In this document: one piece after another, positions 1 through 8,162 of the stretch | Position numbering within the stretch: position 1 is the stretch's first letter | Layout of the letters: each line of letters starts with the position of its first letter | Source of the DNA: Rhizobium aethiopicum | GTDB lineage: Bacteria > Pseudomonadota > Alphaproteobacteria > Rhizobiales > Rhizobiaceae | Direction of reading: 5' to 3' | DNA length: 42,800 bases | Assembly (NCBI RefSeq): GCF_900094625.1 | Contig: NZ_FMAJ01000026.1 | Location: 1 to 42,800, forward strand | The notes under the pieces: generated by a model | Seen by the model: only the letters and a program-made list of their open reading frames with translations | What the model was told of the DNA's origin: nothing | Database searches by the model: none | Program-made: the position numbers and the translations under genes

Positions 1-399
1 GCCCGGTCGTCGGTCACCGTCGCATCGACGACGATCGAAGCCGCATCGTTGGCGCCGGTGATGGCGACGACGATGTTGTGGCTGGCCGTGCCGTCGAGCG
101 AGCTGACGCTCAGCGTGTCACTGACGGCGTCGCCCTGATTGAGCGCCTGCGTCGCCGCCCGGTCATTGTCGAGCGTATAGGTCCAGCTGCCGGTGGCGGC
201 ATTGAAGCTGAAGCTGCCATAGATGCCGTCGAGCGAGGCCGGGGCGGCAAACACCGCCTCGCCGTCGTCGACATCGCTGACCGTCAGCTTGCCGGAGGCA
301 CTCGGATCGCCGCTGCCGGCCGCACCCGCCTCGACCGTTGCCCGGTCGTCGGTGACCGTCGCATCGACGACGATCGAAGCCGCATCGTTGGCGCCGGTG
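1..399. repeat. Tandem VCBS coding repeats, 339-bp period
   Basis: Bases 1-60 and 340-399 are identical except at one position (15 versus 354). This defines a 339-bp (113-codon) unit inside the VCBS protein gene. One full unit and the start of the next are visible. The near-identity at DNA level points to recent duplication or gene conversion between repeat units. Confidence 0.85.
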
Positions 400-869
400 A
401 GCGAAATCGTGACATTTGCCTCGCTCAGCGTGCCGTTGCCGAGCCGTATCGCGTAGACGAAACTATCTTTGAGGATTTCACCGGCAGACAGCGTGTTGAT
501 ATCCGCGCCCGAGCCAGCGATGCCGCTTCCATCGCTAAGACGGTATTCGATCTTTCCATTGTTGATCCTGACCCAATTGCCGAGCAGGGTCTTCTCCCAG
601 GCAGATGCCCCGTTCGCTCCGACATCTTTCGCAAGTAGCTCATAGTCGGTGGTAATTGGATTGCCGTCTCCATCGTCGACGGAGAACAGGGATTTGGCAT
701 TCCCGCCAAGATCATTCGACATCACGTCGAGGGTTATGGTTTTGGTGGCCGCATTGTAGAGCTGGAGACTGAGCAGCTGGTCTTCCGTCCAAATGTAAGA
801 GTCATCCGTCGCCTGTGGCGTATTGGTGAAAGAAGTCGTGCTGCCACCGCCGCTGCTCTGCGTACCCAT
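1..869 (-). CDS. VCBS-repeat surface/secreted protein, N-terminal part (runs off left edge)
   Basis: This is the 5' end of a large minus-strand gene. It starts at ATG 869, preceded by a G-rich ribosome binding site (GGGGGG about 7 bases upstream), and stays open for 289 codons to the window edge. The N-terminus is Gly/Ser/Thr-rich with no classical signal peptide, which fits type I secretion. After about 150 unique residues come VCBS-type Ig-like repeats of about 113 residues, recognisable by the repeated phrases LTGANDAASIVVDATVTDDR and LTVSDVDDGE and by the SFNAATGSWTY strand. Proteins of this family are cadherin-like adhesins or biofilm proteins, often exported by PrsDE-like systems in rhizobia. 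Export signals and any RTX motifs would lie in the missing C-terminus. The family call is firm; the role in adhesion is inferred. Confidence 0.88.
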   Translation of the reverse strand, partial: MGTQSSGGGSTTSFTNTPQATDDSYIWTEDQLLSLQLYNAATKTITLDVMSNDLGGNAKSLFSVDDGDGNPITTDYELLAKDVGANGASAWEKTLLGNWVRINNGKIEYRLSDGSGIAGSGADINTLSAGEILKDSFVYAIRLGNGTLSEANVTISLTGANDAASIVVDATVTDDRATVEAGAAGSGDPSASGKLTVSDVDDGEAVFAAPASLDGIYGSFSFNAATGSWTYTLDNDRAATQALNQGDAVSDTLSVSSLDGTASHNIVVAITGANDAASIVVDATVTDDR

Positions 870-1354
870 CAAAATACCCCCCACAATAGAAAATAAGTAA
901 ACCAGCATGGATTCAAGATTATAAAACCGGCAGCAAGCGCAGAATCGCACCGCCATGCCGATATTTTCGGGAACAACGCCCATTTTTCTTAAATCTAAAC
1001 CGTAATACTCCCCATCCCTAATAAAGTGTTAACATATATACTTTGAAATGGAAGACGATTTTCTTGCGACGGTTAATTTCTTCCCGAATTCGCTGCGAGA
1101 GAGGCCTCTGTCAGCGCGGCACGCGCGCGCCGGCGATCGCCGACGCTGAAATCGCAGACCTGGATCCTAATGAGCAATGAGGTGCGACGGCGCGCGCGAG
1201 GTGTTGACGAAGCGTCAGGAACTTCAGAGCGTTTCCATTTTCAAGCGATCAGGTCAGCATCGTCTGAGTCGACGCCGATCATTTCATCGACATGTCATGA
1301 AACTTCTAGCCCCGGATCGGCTTTCTACCAACGAAGCCAAACAAGGAGCTCCAA
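870..1354. other. Intergenic region upstream of the VCBS gene
   Basis: No convincing gene lies here. Bases about 880-1050 are clearly AT-rich compared with the surroundings and probably carry the promoter of the minus-strand VCBS gene. Open frames after 1170 overlap the small gene at 1355 in other frames and lack ribosome binding sites. I could not identify a specific operator or sigma-factor motif. Confidence 0.4.
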
Positions 1355-1639
1355 ATGTCCGGCGAAGCCGAAAACAATGCTAAAACCGCGATTGTTCCAG
1401 TTCAGAACGCGTCAGCAGCCGAACAAGCCGCTACCGCGTCCGTGCTCGAAGAGATGCAGAAAGCACTCCCGAAGACCCGCCAGCCGGAACAGACGGTCGC
1501 GCTGTTTTCCTGGGAACTCGATCCACAGGAAGTCGCCAAGCTGATCTCTGAGGCGATGACACTGCCGATGGTCTTGTGGTCGACGGGCATATCCCTGACC
1601 TATTCCCTGTGGCTGTCTTCGCTGCTTCCCGCGCGCTAG
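1355..1639 (+). CDS. Small hypothetical protein, 94 aa
   Basis: The frame starts at ATG 1355 with a good ribosome binding site (AAGGAG, with a CTCCAA spacer). The protein has a hydrophilic Ala/Glu/Lys-rich N-terminal half (residues 1-45), then a stretch beginning FSWELDPQEVAKLISEAM, and a hydrophobic, Trp-rich C-terminus (about residues 66-91) that could be one membrane-associated helix. I do not recognise the family. The strong ribosome binding site and the non-random composition support a real gene. It stands alone between the VCBS gene region and the convergent SRPBCC gene. Confidence 0.6.
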   Translation: MSGEAENNAKTAIVPVQNASAAEQAATASVLEEMQKALPKTRQPEQTVALFSWELDPQEVAKLISEAMTLPMVLWSTGISLTYSLWLSSLLPAR

Positions 1640-1659
1640 ACGATCAGCACAATCAAGCC

Positions 1660-1676
1660 AAGCGCTCATTGCGCTT
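1660..1676 (+). terminator. Weak hairpin after the 94-aa gene
   Basis: AAGCGC (1660-1665) and GCGCTT (1671-1676) can pair around a 5-nt loop, 21 bases after the stop codon. There is no T-run, so this is at best a weak or Rho-assisted end. Confidence 0.25.
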
Positions 1677-1818
1677 AGAATTCGGCCGACCGCGGCCGAC
1701 CACCCCCAGCCCCTGCAACTCCCGCCTCTCCGCCCCTACCACAGAATATTGTGGAATGACGGGCGGAGAAGTGGCAAGCGGCTGCGCGGCGCCGCTCGTC
1801 TAGTCTCGCGCATTTGCA

Positions 1819-2262
1819 TCATTCGTTGATGTCAGGCTCGACCACCCGGGCCAGATTGCGGAGCGACTCCTGCCAGCCGAGGTAGCAGGCTTCGGGCGGG
1901 ATGAGGTCTGGCACGCCGGCCTGGGTGATGTCCACTTCGGTGCCGACCGAAACCTTTTTCAGGGCAACGGTGACTTCCATTTCGCCCGGCAGGTTCGGGT
2001 CTTCGAACTTGTCCGTATAGCGAATGCGTTCGCCCGGGACGAGCTCGCGAAACTCACCGCCGAAGGCGTGGCTGTTGCCGGTCGTGAAATTGCGGAAAGA
2101 CATTCTGAACGTGCCGCCGACAGTCGGCTCCAGGTGATGCACGGTGCAGAGGAAGCCGTTCGGCGGCAGCCATTTGGCGAGCGCGTCTGCTTCGATGAAG
2201 GCGCGATAAACCTTCTCCGGGCTGGTCGCAAAAACGCGGTGCAGGCGTATGGTGCTTGGCAT
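1819..2262 (-). CDS. AHSA1/SRPBCC domain protein
   Basis: A 147-residue protein, the usual length for a stand-alone SRPBCC (START-like, Bet v1 fold) domain. It starts at ATG 2262 with AAGGA upstream. Family features are the N-terminal HRVFATSPEKVYRAF segment, the following KWLPP, a central VGGTFRMSF strand, ELVPGERIRYTDKFED, and a C-terminal helix containing GWQESLRNLARVVEP. Members of the AHSA1 (activator of Hsp90 ATPase homologue) group bind hydrophobic ligands or act as stress-related accessory proteins; the ligand here is unknown. It lies on the same strand as the DJ-1-like gene 138 bases upstream, and the two may be co-transcribed. Confidence 0.88.
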   Translation of the reverse strand: MPSTIRLHRVFATSPEKVYRAFIEADALAKWLPPNGFLCTVHHLEPTVGGTFRMSFRNFTTGNSHAFGGEFRELVPGERIRYTDKFEDPNLPGEMEVTVALKKVSVGTEVDITQAGVPDLIPPEACYLGWQESLRNLARVVEPDINE

Positions 2263-2399
2263 GGTCGTGATCCTTTTAAGGTGACGGAATGAACGAGCTA
2301 AGGACGGACAAGCCTTCGCCGACCCGACACGGAGCCAATCTTTTCTCTAAGAAAAATCGAACGAAGCCGAACGGCACCGCACCGCAGACACGTTTCGCG

Positions 2400-3092
2400 T
2401 CATGCTGCGGCCTGATTGCCAAGCGCGTTGAGCAGCAGGCGCGCGGCCTGCTTCGACGAGGCCGGGTTCTGTCCGGTGATCAGCGGCCCATCTTGGACGA
2501 CATGCACGGCCCAGTCCACGGTCGCCGAAAACTTCGCCTCCTGTTCTCTCAGCACGTCTTCGAGCAGATAGGGCACGACCTCGACGAGTTGGACGGCGGC
2601 CTCCTCGGAATTGGTAAAGCCGGTCACCGTCCGACCCTTTGCGATCGGCCCGCCGTCTGGCGCCTTGACATTGGTCAGGATGCCCGGCGCGTGGCAGACG
2701 AGCGCCAGTGGCTTTCCCGCCGCGAGCGTCTCCTCGATCAACGCGTGCGCATTGCGGTCGTTCGTCAGGTCCCAAAGCGGGCCATGGCCGCCGGGGAAGA
2801 ACACGGTGTCATAATCCGCCTGGTCGATGTCGGACAGCCTCAACGTGTTGGCGAGGGCATCCGTCGCGGCCGGGTCTCTTTCAAATCGCCTCGTGTCTTC
2901 CGTCTGAAACGCTGGCTCGTTGCTCTTAGGATCCAGTGGAGGCTGCCCCCCTTTTGGCGACGCCAGCACGACCTCGGCGCCGGCGTCGCGGAAGACGAAG
3001 TAAGGGGCCGCGAGCTCCTCGAGCCAGAAGCCGGTCTTCTTGCCGGTATTTCCCAGCTGATCATGCGATGTGAGAACCATGAGGACTTTCAT
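2400..3092 (-). CDS. DJ-1/PfpI (Hsp31-like) family protein
   Basis: A 230-residue cytosolic protein of the class I glutamine amidotransferase-like superfamily, in the Hsp31/YDR533c-type branch. The nucleophile elbow is LVCHAPGIL with Cys133 followed by His134. The acidic partner is probably Glu25 or Glu26 in TGFWLEELAAPY, and the oxyanion-loop region is FFPGGHGPLWDL (about 98-109). Family members are methylglyoxal-handling glyoxalase III-type enzymes, chaperones or deglycase-like proteins; which activity applies cannot be read from sequence. It starts at ATG 3092 with AAGGA eight bases upstream. Confidence 0.9.
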   Translation of the reverse strand: MKVLMVLTSHDQLGNTGKKTGFWLEELAAPYFVFRDAGAEVVLASPKGGQPPLDPKSNEPAFQTEDTRRFERDPAATDALANTLRLSDIDQADYDTVFFPGGHGPLWDLTNDRNAHALIEETLAAGKPLALVCHAPGILTNVKAPDGGPIAKGRTVTGFTNSEEAAVQLVEVVPYLLEDVLREQEAKFSATVDWAVHVVQDGPLITGQNPASSKQAARLLLNALGNQAAA

Positions 3093-3323
3093 TGCTCAGT
3101 TCCTTCGACCCGGCCGGAAGCCAAAGCCTCCCGCGTCCGGTTTAACGGTGAAATACTGGCTGCAATCTCATGCTGAATTGTGAGAAATCATAGATCGGCT
3201 GCACCCGCGAAACAAGCTTTGCGTTGCGTCACTGCCTGTGCGTTGTGGCGCTCGGCTGTATGAAGAAGAAAAATTTACCCATAGGCTCGATCACATCGCG
3301 TTGGCATCCGAAGGACTTGGAAA

Positions 3324-4325
3324 GTGAGCAAGCCGAATTACCAGGATATCGCCCGCCATGCCGGCGTCGGAACGGCGACGGTCGAGCGGGTCCTGAACGG
3401 ACGCGGGGGCGTTCGCCCGGAACTGGTCGAGAAGGTCATATCCGCCGCGCGTCTCCTGGACTACCCGCGCAAGCTTCCCGACGCCCATCGCGGCCTGCTC
3501 AGGATCGAAGTGCTGATGGTCCGTCCGGAAACGAGCTTTTACCGTCGCCTCTCCCACGCCTTCGAAAGGATTGCGGCGACCCTTGATCCATTGGTCGTCG
3601 TGCACCGCAGCTTCACCGACGAGATGAACGCGGAGGCGATTGCCCGACGCATCCTCTCCACCGAGCTTTCCCGTGCCGGCTTGATCCTCGCCGTGCCAAG
3701 CAGCCCTTTGATCAGCGCCGCAGTGGAAAAGGTAAATTCGCAGGGTCTGCCGGTGGTCCACGTCGTCACCCGCGCTTCCGAGTGGGTCGGGGAATTCGTC
3801 GGCATCGACAACAATGCAGCCGGCCGGACGGCCGCGCTCTATATCAGTCGAATGGCCCTTCGGGCCGGGCCTGTCGTTGCGATCTGCCATCCGATCTATC
3901 AGGTGCATCGCGATCGGATCCGCGGCTTTTCGGACTATTTTCGCGATCATCCCGGCGCCTCCAATTTCGAATGGCTGGGATTGGGTGGCGATGATGAGCG
4001 CGCCAGCGCCGATCTGTTGTGGCAGGCCCTGGAGATCTATCCCGGCCTTGCCGGCCTCTACAATGCCGGCGGCGCCAATTCCGCCCTCATCGAAGTGCTT
4101 CGCCGGCATCCGCGCGGTCGCGACGTCTTCTACGTCGGGCATGAATTGACGGACTATACCCGCGCGGCGCTAAAGGACGGCATCATGGATGTCGTGCTGG
4201 ATCAGGCGCCGGAAGCGCAGGCGCGGCGGGCGCTCGACCTCATCCTGCGCCGCATCGGCTTGACCGATATCAATCCGGACCAGGCACCCATCCGTTTCAT
4301 TACCATCACCAAGGAAGCGCTTTGA
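3324..4325 (+). CDS. LacI-family transcriptional regulator
   Basis: A 333-residue regulator starting at GTG 3324, with AAGGA at 3311-3315. The N-terminal LacI helix-turn-helix is at residues 5-25 (YQDIARHAGVGTATVERVLNG). A periplasmic-binding-protein-like sugar-sensing domain follows. The effector domain shows the usual VGIDNNAAGRTAALYI and RDRIRGFSDYF segments. It precedes the oxygenase operon at 4446 on the same strand, and a near-perfect palindrome overlaps its stop codon, so local control of that operon is likely. By analogy with rhizopine and inositol regulators the effector may be a cyclitol or sugar derivative, but nothing in the sequence proves this. Confidence 0.93.
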   Translation: MSKPNYQDIARHAGVGTATVERVLNGRGGVRPELVEKVISAARLLDYPRKLPDAHRGLLRIEVLMVRPETSFYRRLSHAFERIAATLDPLVVVHRSFTDEMNAEAIARRILSTELSRAGLILAVPSSPLISAAVEKVNSQGLPVVHVVTRASEWVGEFVGIDNNAAGRTAALYISRMALRAGPVVAICHPIYQVHRDRIRGFSDYFRDHPGASNFEWLGLGGDDERASADLLWQALEIYPGLAGLYNAGGANSALIEVLRRHPRGRDVFYVGHELTDYTRAALKDGIMDVVLDQAPEAQARRALDLILRRIGLTDINPDQAPIRFITITKEAL

Positions 4326-4339
4326 TCTAATCAGATCAA
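4322..4339. promoter_or_regulatory. Candidate LacI-type operator palindrome
   Basis: TTGATCT (4322-4328) and AGATCAA (4333-4339) are perfect inverted arms around a 4-base spacer. The 18-bp site begins one base before the regulator's stop codon and lies 107 bases before the ATG of the hydroxylase gene. Its size and symmetry suit a LacI-family dimer. There is no T-run, so a terminator is less likely. The link to this regulator is inferred from position. Confidence 0.45.
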
Positions 4340-4445
4340 GGAAGGCTTCGGCGTTCGCAACTGCCCCTGCTACTTTCGCGTCGGGAGAAGATCCGCGCGA
4401 GGTGCTCTCCTTATCCGAACGAGTCTGGCCCGCGGAGGAGATGCA

Positions 4446-5480
4446 ATGGATGATCTGAACTTCGGCAAGCGTAACAAGCGCGGCGATTGGGCGCCGAACC
4501 AGCCGGTCGAAACCGCGCCGCTTTTCGCCTTCCCGCCGCAACTGACGGCAATCCGGAAATGGCTGCCGCACTATTTCCTTCCCTGGAACCTGATGTTTGC
4601 GGCGTCTGCGCTCGCCTATTGGGCCTGGATCATTCCCCCGGTCGCCACCTTGCAGACCTTGAGCCTCGGCTGGATCGCCTGGCTTTACGCCGTCAACGCC
4701 ATTTCGGTCCTCCTTTTCTACGGCGCCTTCGAACTGCATCTCTATGTGTTGAAGCGGCAGGAAAACCGGTTCAAGTACAATGGCAAGTTCCCCGCCGAAC
4801 AGACGAACAGCGCCTTCTGGTTTCAAAGCCAGAACCCCGACAATATCCTGCGTACCTTCCTGTCGGGCGTGGTGATCTGGACCGCCGTCGAAATCGGTAT
4901 GCTCTGGGCCTATGCCAACGGCTATGCACCGTGGCTCGGCTTCGCCGAAAATCCATGGATATTGGCGCTCGTCGCGCTCGTTGTTCCGGTCATTCACGAG
5001 TTCCACTTCTTCTGCATCCACCGGCTCATCCACACGCCGTTTCTCTATAAATGGGTGCATTCGGTCCACCACAATTCCGTCAACCCCTCGCCCTGGTCGT
5101 CGCTGTCGATGCATCCGGTCGAGCATCTGCTCTATTTCGGAACGGCGTTTTACCACCTGATCCTGCCCTCCAACCCGGTCATCATGCTCTATCAGCTGCA
5201 CTATGCCGGCTTCGGGGCAATTCCCGGCCATGTCGGCTTCGACAAGGTCGAGGTCGGCAAGGACAGGCTGGTCGATAGCCACGCCTATGCGCATTACCTC
5301 CACCACAAGTACTTCGAGGTGAACTACGGCGACGCCCTGATCCCGCTCGATAAGTGGTTCGGCACCTGGCACGACGGCTCCCCTGAAGGCGAGGCGCAGA
5401 TGCAGGAGCGCTACCGCAGGCGGAAGGAAAAACTCGCCGCCCGCAAGGCGCGCCTGGAAGCCGAAGGAGCCGCCGAATGA
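4446..5480 (+). CDS. mocD: Membrane di-iron hydroxylase (sterol desaturase / fatty acid hydroxylase superfamily), MocD-like
   Basis: A 344-residue membrane enzyme with several hydrophobic spans (about 45-64, 73-95, 138-158, 172-190) and the eight-histidine signature of integral-membrane non-haem di-iron oxygenases. The histidine boxes are HEFHFFCIH(193)RLIH (184-196), HSVHH (205-209), HPVEH (223-227) and HAYAHYLHH (279-287). It starts at ATG 4446 after a strong GGAGGAG site and overlaps the ferredoxin gene by 4 bases. With the Rieske ferredoxin and reductase next door it forms a complete electron-transfer oxygenase. In Rhizobium, MocDEF acts on 3-O-methyl-scyllo-inosamine (rhizopine). The substrate here is not proven, so the symbol is by analogy. 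Confidence 0.85.
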   Translation: MDDLNFGKRNKRGDWAPNQPVETAPLFAFPPQLTAIRKWLPHYFLPWNLMFAASALAYWAWIIPPVATLQTLSLGWIAWLYAVNAISVLLFYGAFELHLYVLKRQENRFKYNGKFPAEQTNSAFWFQSQNPDNILRTFLSGVVIWTAVEIGMLWAYANGYAPWLGFAENPWILALVALVVPVIHEFHFFCIHRLIHTPFLYKWVHSVHHNSVNPSPWSSLSMHPVEHLLYFGTAFYHLILPSNPVIMLYQLHYAGFGAIPGHVGFDKVEVGKDRLVDSHAYAHYLHHKYFEVNYGDALIPLDKWFGTWHDGSPEGEAQMQERYRRRKEKLAARKARLEAEGAAE

Positions 5481-5788
5481 CCTGGGTTTCAGCTGGCAAA
5501 CTCGACGACATCGAACAGGAAGGCGCCATCCGCTTCGACCATGGCGGACGCACCTACGCGATCTACCGCGGCCCGGATGACAGCGTCTACTGCACGGCCG
5601 GGCTCTGCACACACGAGGCGATCCATCTCGCCGACGGACTGGTGATGGACTTCGAGGTCGAATGTCCGAAACATTCCGGCGCCTTCGACTATCGCACCGG
5701 CGAGGCACTGAGGCTACCGGCCTGCGAGAACCTGAAGACCTATTCGGCGCAGGTGGTCGACGGCGAGGTGCACGTGGCCCTCGGCTAG
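5477..5788 (+). CDS. mocE: Rieske [2Fe-2S] ferredoxin, MocE family
   Basis: A 103-residue single-domain Rieske protein. Cluster ligands are visible as Cys44-Thr-His46 (in GLCTHEAIHLADG) and Cys63-Pro-Lys-His66 (in ECPKHSGAFDYRTGEA). These phrases closely match the MocE-type ferredoxins of rhizobia. It starts inside the end of the hydroxylase gene (ATGA overlap), indicating translational coupling. Its role would be to pass electrons from the FAD reductase encoded just downstream to the membrane di-iron hydroxylase just upstream. Confidence 0.92.
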   Translation: MTWVSAGKLDDIEQEGAIRFDHGGRTYAIYRGPDDSVYCTAGLCTHEAIHLADGLVMDFEVECPKHSGAFDYRTGEALRLPACENLKTYSAQVVDGEVHVALG

Positions 5789-5887
5789 GGGGCCTCTCGG
5801 ACAGGCCCGTCGGCCTTCCGCGAGGAGAGCGGTGACCCGCACACAAGGGAGGGTGACCTGAAATCAATCTGTATTTCGGAGAACAGG

Positions 5888-7093
5888 ATGGACGGTATCG
5901 TCATCATCGGCGCGGGCGAGTGCGGAACGCGGGCGGCCTTTGCACTGCGCGAGGCGGGCTATCGCGGATCCGTGACGCTGGTCGGAGCCGAACCCCACCT
6001 GCCTTATGAGCGGCCGCCTCTGTCGAAACCGGTCGGCGACGCGGTACAGATGAAGCTGATCTGCGCGTCGGATACGCTGGCGGCAGCGGGCGTCACCTAT
6101 CTGAACGGATTGTCAGCCGCCAGGCTGGATGCCGCCGCTGCTACCGTAACGTTAAGCGACGGTCGCCTATTACCTTACGAAAAGCTGCTTCTGGCCACGG
6201 GCGCACGGCCGAGGCGGCTTGCATGTGCGGGCGCAGCGCGCGCGCTCGACTTCCGCACCCACGCCGACGCCGAAGCGATCTTCTCCCATGTCGCGCCCGG
6301 CCAGAGCGTCGCGATTGTCGGCGCCGGTCTGATCGGGATGGAGCTCGCATCCGTGCTTCGCGGAAAGGGCGTCACGGTCTGCATCATCGAAGCCGCGCCG
6401 AAAGCTTTGGGCCGCGCCGTCCCTGCCCGCTTTGCGGACAAGCTGCATGCCCGGCATGCCGCCGAAGGTGTGCGCTTCCACCTCAATCGAAGCGTTGCGG
6501 CAATCGGCGAGGATGGTGTCGTTCTGAGCGATGGCAGCATCCTGCCCGCTGATCTCGTCGTCAGCGCCATCGGGGTCCAGCCTGAAATCGCCCTTGCGGA
6601 AGCATCGGGACTGGCGACAGGCAACGGAATCCTGACGGACGCATGTCTTCGCACCAGCGCGCCGAACATATTTGCCGCGGGCGATTGCGCCGCCGTGGCC
6701 CAACCAGGCGGAGGGCATATCCGCTACGAAAGCTGGCGCAACGCCAGAATGCAGGCCGAGACCGCGGCGCGCAACATGGCCGGCGCCGCCGAGATTTTTG
6801 CCGCCATTCCCTGGTTCTGGTCCGATCAGTACGAGCTTGGACTCCAGGTAGCAGGACAGCCGCAGCCCGCGCACCAGACCGTCCTGCGTTCGGCGGTGGA
6901 GGGAGAGCTCGAATTCTATCTCGACAATGGGCGATTGGTGGCCGCCGCGGGTCTTGGCATCGGCAATGGCCTGGCCAAGCATATCAAGCTTGCCGAGATG
7001 CTGATTGCCGCTTCTATCAGTCCCGAGCCTGCAACTTTGGCCGACCCGGACGTGAACCTCAAGACCCTTCTGAAAAGCGCGCGGGCCGCATGA
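5888..7093 (+). CDS. mocF: FAD/NAD-dependent ferredoxin reductase, MocF-like
   Basis: A 401-residue flavoprotein of the ferredoxin/rubredoxin reductase family. The FAD-binding Rossmann motif is IIGAGECGTRAAFAL (residues 6-20). The ATGARPR motif is at 104-110, the NAD(P)-binding motif VAIVGAGLIGMELASVL at about 141-157, and the second FAD motif IFAAGDCAAV at 261-270. A C-terminal reductase domain has the typical FWSDQYELGLQVAG phrase. It starts at ATG 5888, 99 bases after the ferredoxin gene, and its stop overlaps the next start (ATGA). It should supply electrons from NAD(P)H to the MocE-like ferredoxin. Confidence 0.9.
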   Translation: MDGIVIIGAGECGTRAAFALREAGYRGSVTLVGAEPHLPYERPPLSKPVGDAVQMKLICASDTLAAAGVTYLNGLSAARLDAAAATVTLSDGRLLPYEKLLLATGARPRRLACAGAARALDFRTHADAEAIFSHVAPGQSVAIVGAGLIGMELASVLRGKGVTVCIIEAAPKALGRAVPARFADKLHARHAAEGVRFHLNRSVAAIGEDGVVLSDGSILPADLVVSAIGVQPEIALAEASGLATGNGILTDACLRTSAPNIFAAGDCAAVAQPGGGHIRYESWRNARMQAETAARNMAGAAEIFAAIPWFWSDQYELGLQVAGQPQPAHQTVLRSAVEGELEFYLDNGRLVAAAGLGIGNGLAKHIKLAEMLIAASISPEPATLADPDVNLKTLLKSARAA

Positions 7094-7923
7094 TGCAGAA
7101 GCTGCTGATCTTCCAGTCGCTCTGGGCCATGGAACGCCGGCACACGGACGGGTTCGAGCCCAGTCGGGACGACAATATCGCCGCGATCTCAGAAGCGGGC
7201 TTCGACGGCATCAGCGCGCATTACACCAATCGTGAGGATGTCATCCGCCTCGATCAGGCACTGCGGGGCACCGGCTTGAAGATCGAGGCGGTCTGCTTCC
7301 CCCGCTGTGTCGAGGATCTGCGTCTGCCGCTGGAACTTGCCGCGGCCTTTCCGGTCAGCCACATCAACCTGCAGCCCGATATCCGCCTCCGCCGCATCGA
7401 GGACTGCCTGCCGCTTCTCGATGGCTGGATGCGGCTCGCCGAAGATGCGGGTGTTCCGGTATTCATCGAAACCCATCGCGACAGGATGACAACGGACCTG
7501 TTCTTTACGCTGGATCTGCTCGATCGCCGTCCAGATCTGCCTTTGCTGGCCGATCTGTCGCATTTCCTGGTCGGTCGCGAATTCGCCTTTCCGGTCGATG
7601 AGGAAAATCACGCGCCCATCCGGCGCATCCTGCAGAATGCCCATGCCTTTCACGGCCGCGTCGCTTCGCGCGAACAGGTGCAGATCGAAATCTCCTTTCC
7701 GCACCACCGGCCCTGGGTCGATCTCTTCATGCAATGGTGGGAGTACGGCTTTCGCCATTGGCGATCACGCGCGGCCGATGACGCCGAGCTGGTCTTTACC
7801 TGCGAATTAGGCCCCAAACCCTATGCCATCACCGGCAGAGACGGCAACGATTCCACGGACCGATGGGCCGAATCTCTGGCGCTGCGCCAGATGGTGCGGG
7901 AGCTATGGGCTGCCATTGCCTGA
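7090..7923 (+). CDS. Sugar phosphate isomerase/epimerase-like TIM-barrel protein
   Basis: A 277-residue protein of the AP-endonuclease-2-like (xylose isomerase-like) TIM-barrel superfamily. I start it at ATG 7090, which overlaps the reductase stop; a second ATG follows at once at 7093. Visible family features are the ISEAGFDGISAHY opening, HINLQPD, the VFIETHRDRMTTDL strand with metal-ligand-type Glu and His, LLADLSHF, and a C-terminal FTCELGPKPYAITG strand. Such proteins isomerise or epimerise sugars and cyclitol-derived ketones, using a divalent metal. As the fourth gene of the oxygenase operon it probably processes the demethylated or oxidised product; the exact reaction is unknown. Confidence 0.8.
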   Translation: MMQKLLIFQSLWAMERRHTDGFEPSRDDNIAAISEAGFDGISAHYTNREDVIRLDQALRGTGLKIEAVCFPRCVEDLRLPLELAAAFPVSHINLQPDIRLRRIEDCLPLLDGWMRLAEDAGVPVFIETHRDRMTTDLFFTLDLLDRRPDLPLLADLSHFLVGREFAFPVDEENHAPIRRILQNAHAFHGRVASREQVQIEISFPHHRPWVDLFMQWWEYGFRHWRSRAADDAELVFTCELGPKPYAITGRDGNDSTDRWAESLALRQMVRELWAAIA

Positions 7924-8162
7924 GCCGGAGCGCACGAACAACCGAGCTGAAATTCGTTTTTCCGTCAGCCCTGCCGCGGCTTCTCGACGGCGGTAACCCC
8001 TCCCCAGATCAGTGCGGGGGGTCCATAGCCGCCAGCGTGTCGGGCAGAGGTTGGGGATTGTTAATCAGAATTGCCTAATGTATTTCTTGACGTGCACAAG
8101 TTGTGCGGCAGTTAAGTTGCTATAATGTCTGGTATGACGTCCTATTGGGGAGAGCCTCCGAC

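Noticed and set aside
1..399. Repeats at the left edge as a CRISPR array
   Set aside because: The repeat period is 339 bp, units are coding and in frame, and no short spacers exist; these are VCBS protein repeats.
2289..3176. Plus-strand open frame of 295 codons opposite the DJ-1-like gene
   Set aside because: Arg-rich shadow of a gene with an intact nucleophile elbow on the other strand.
4170..5867. Long minus-strand open frame (565 codons) opposite the oxygenase operon
   Set aside because: It is antisense to genes with clear histidine-box and Rieske motifs, has Arg/Pro/Gly-rich composition and no recognisable domain; it is a product of high-GC codon bias.
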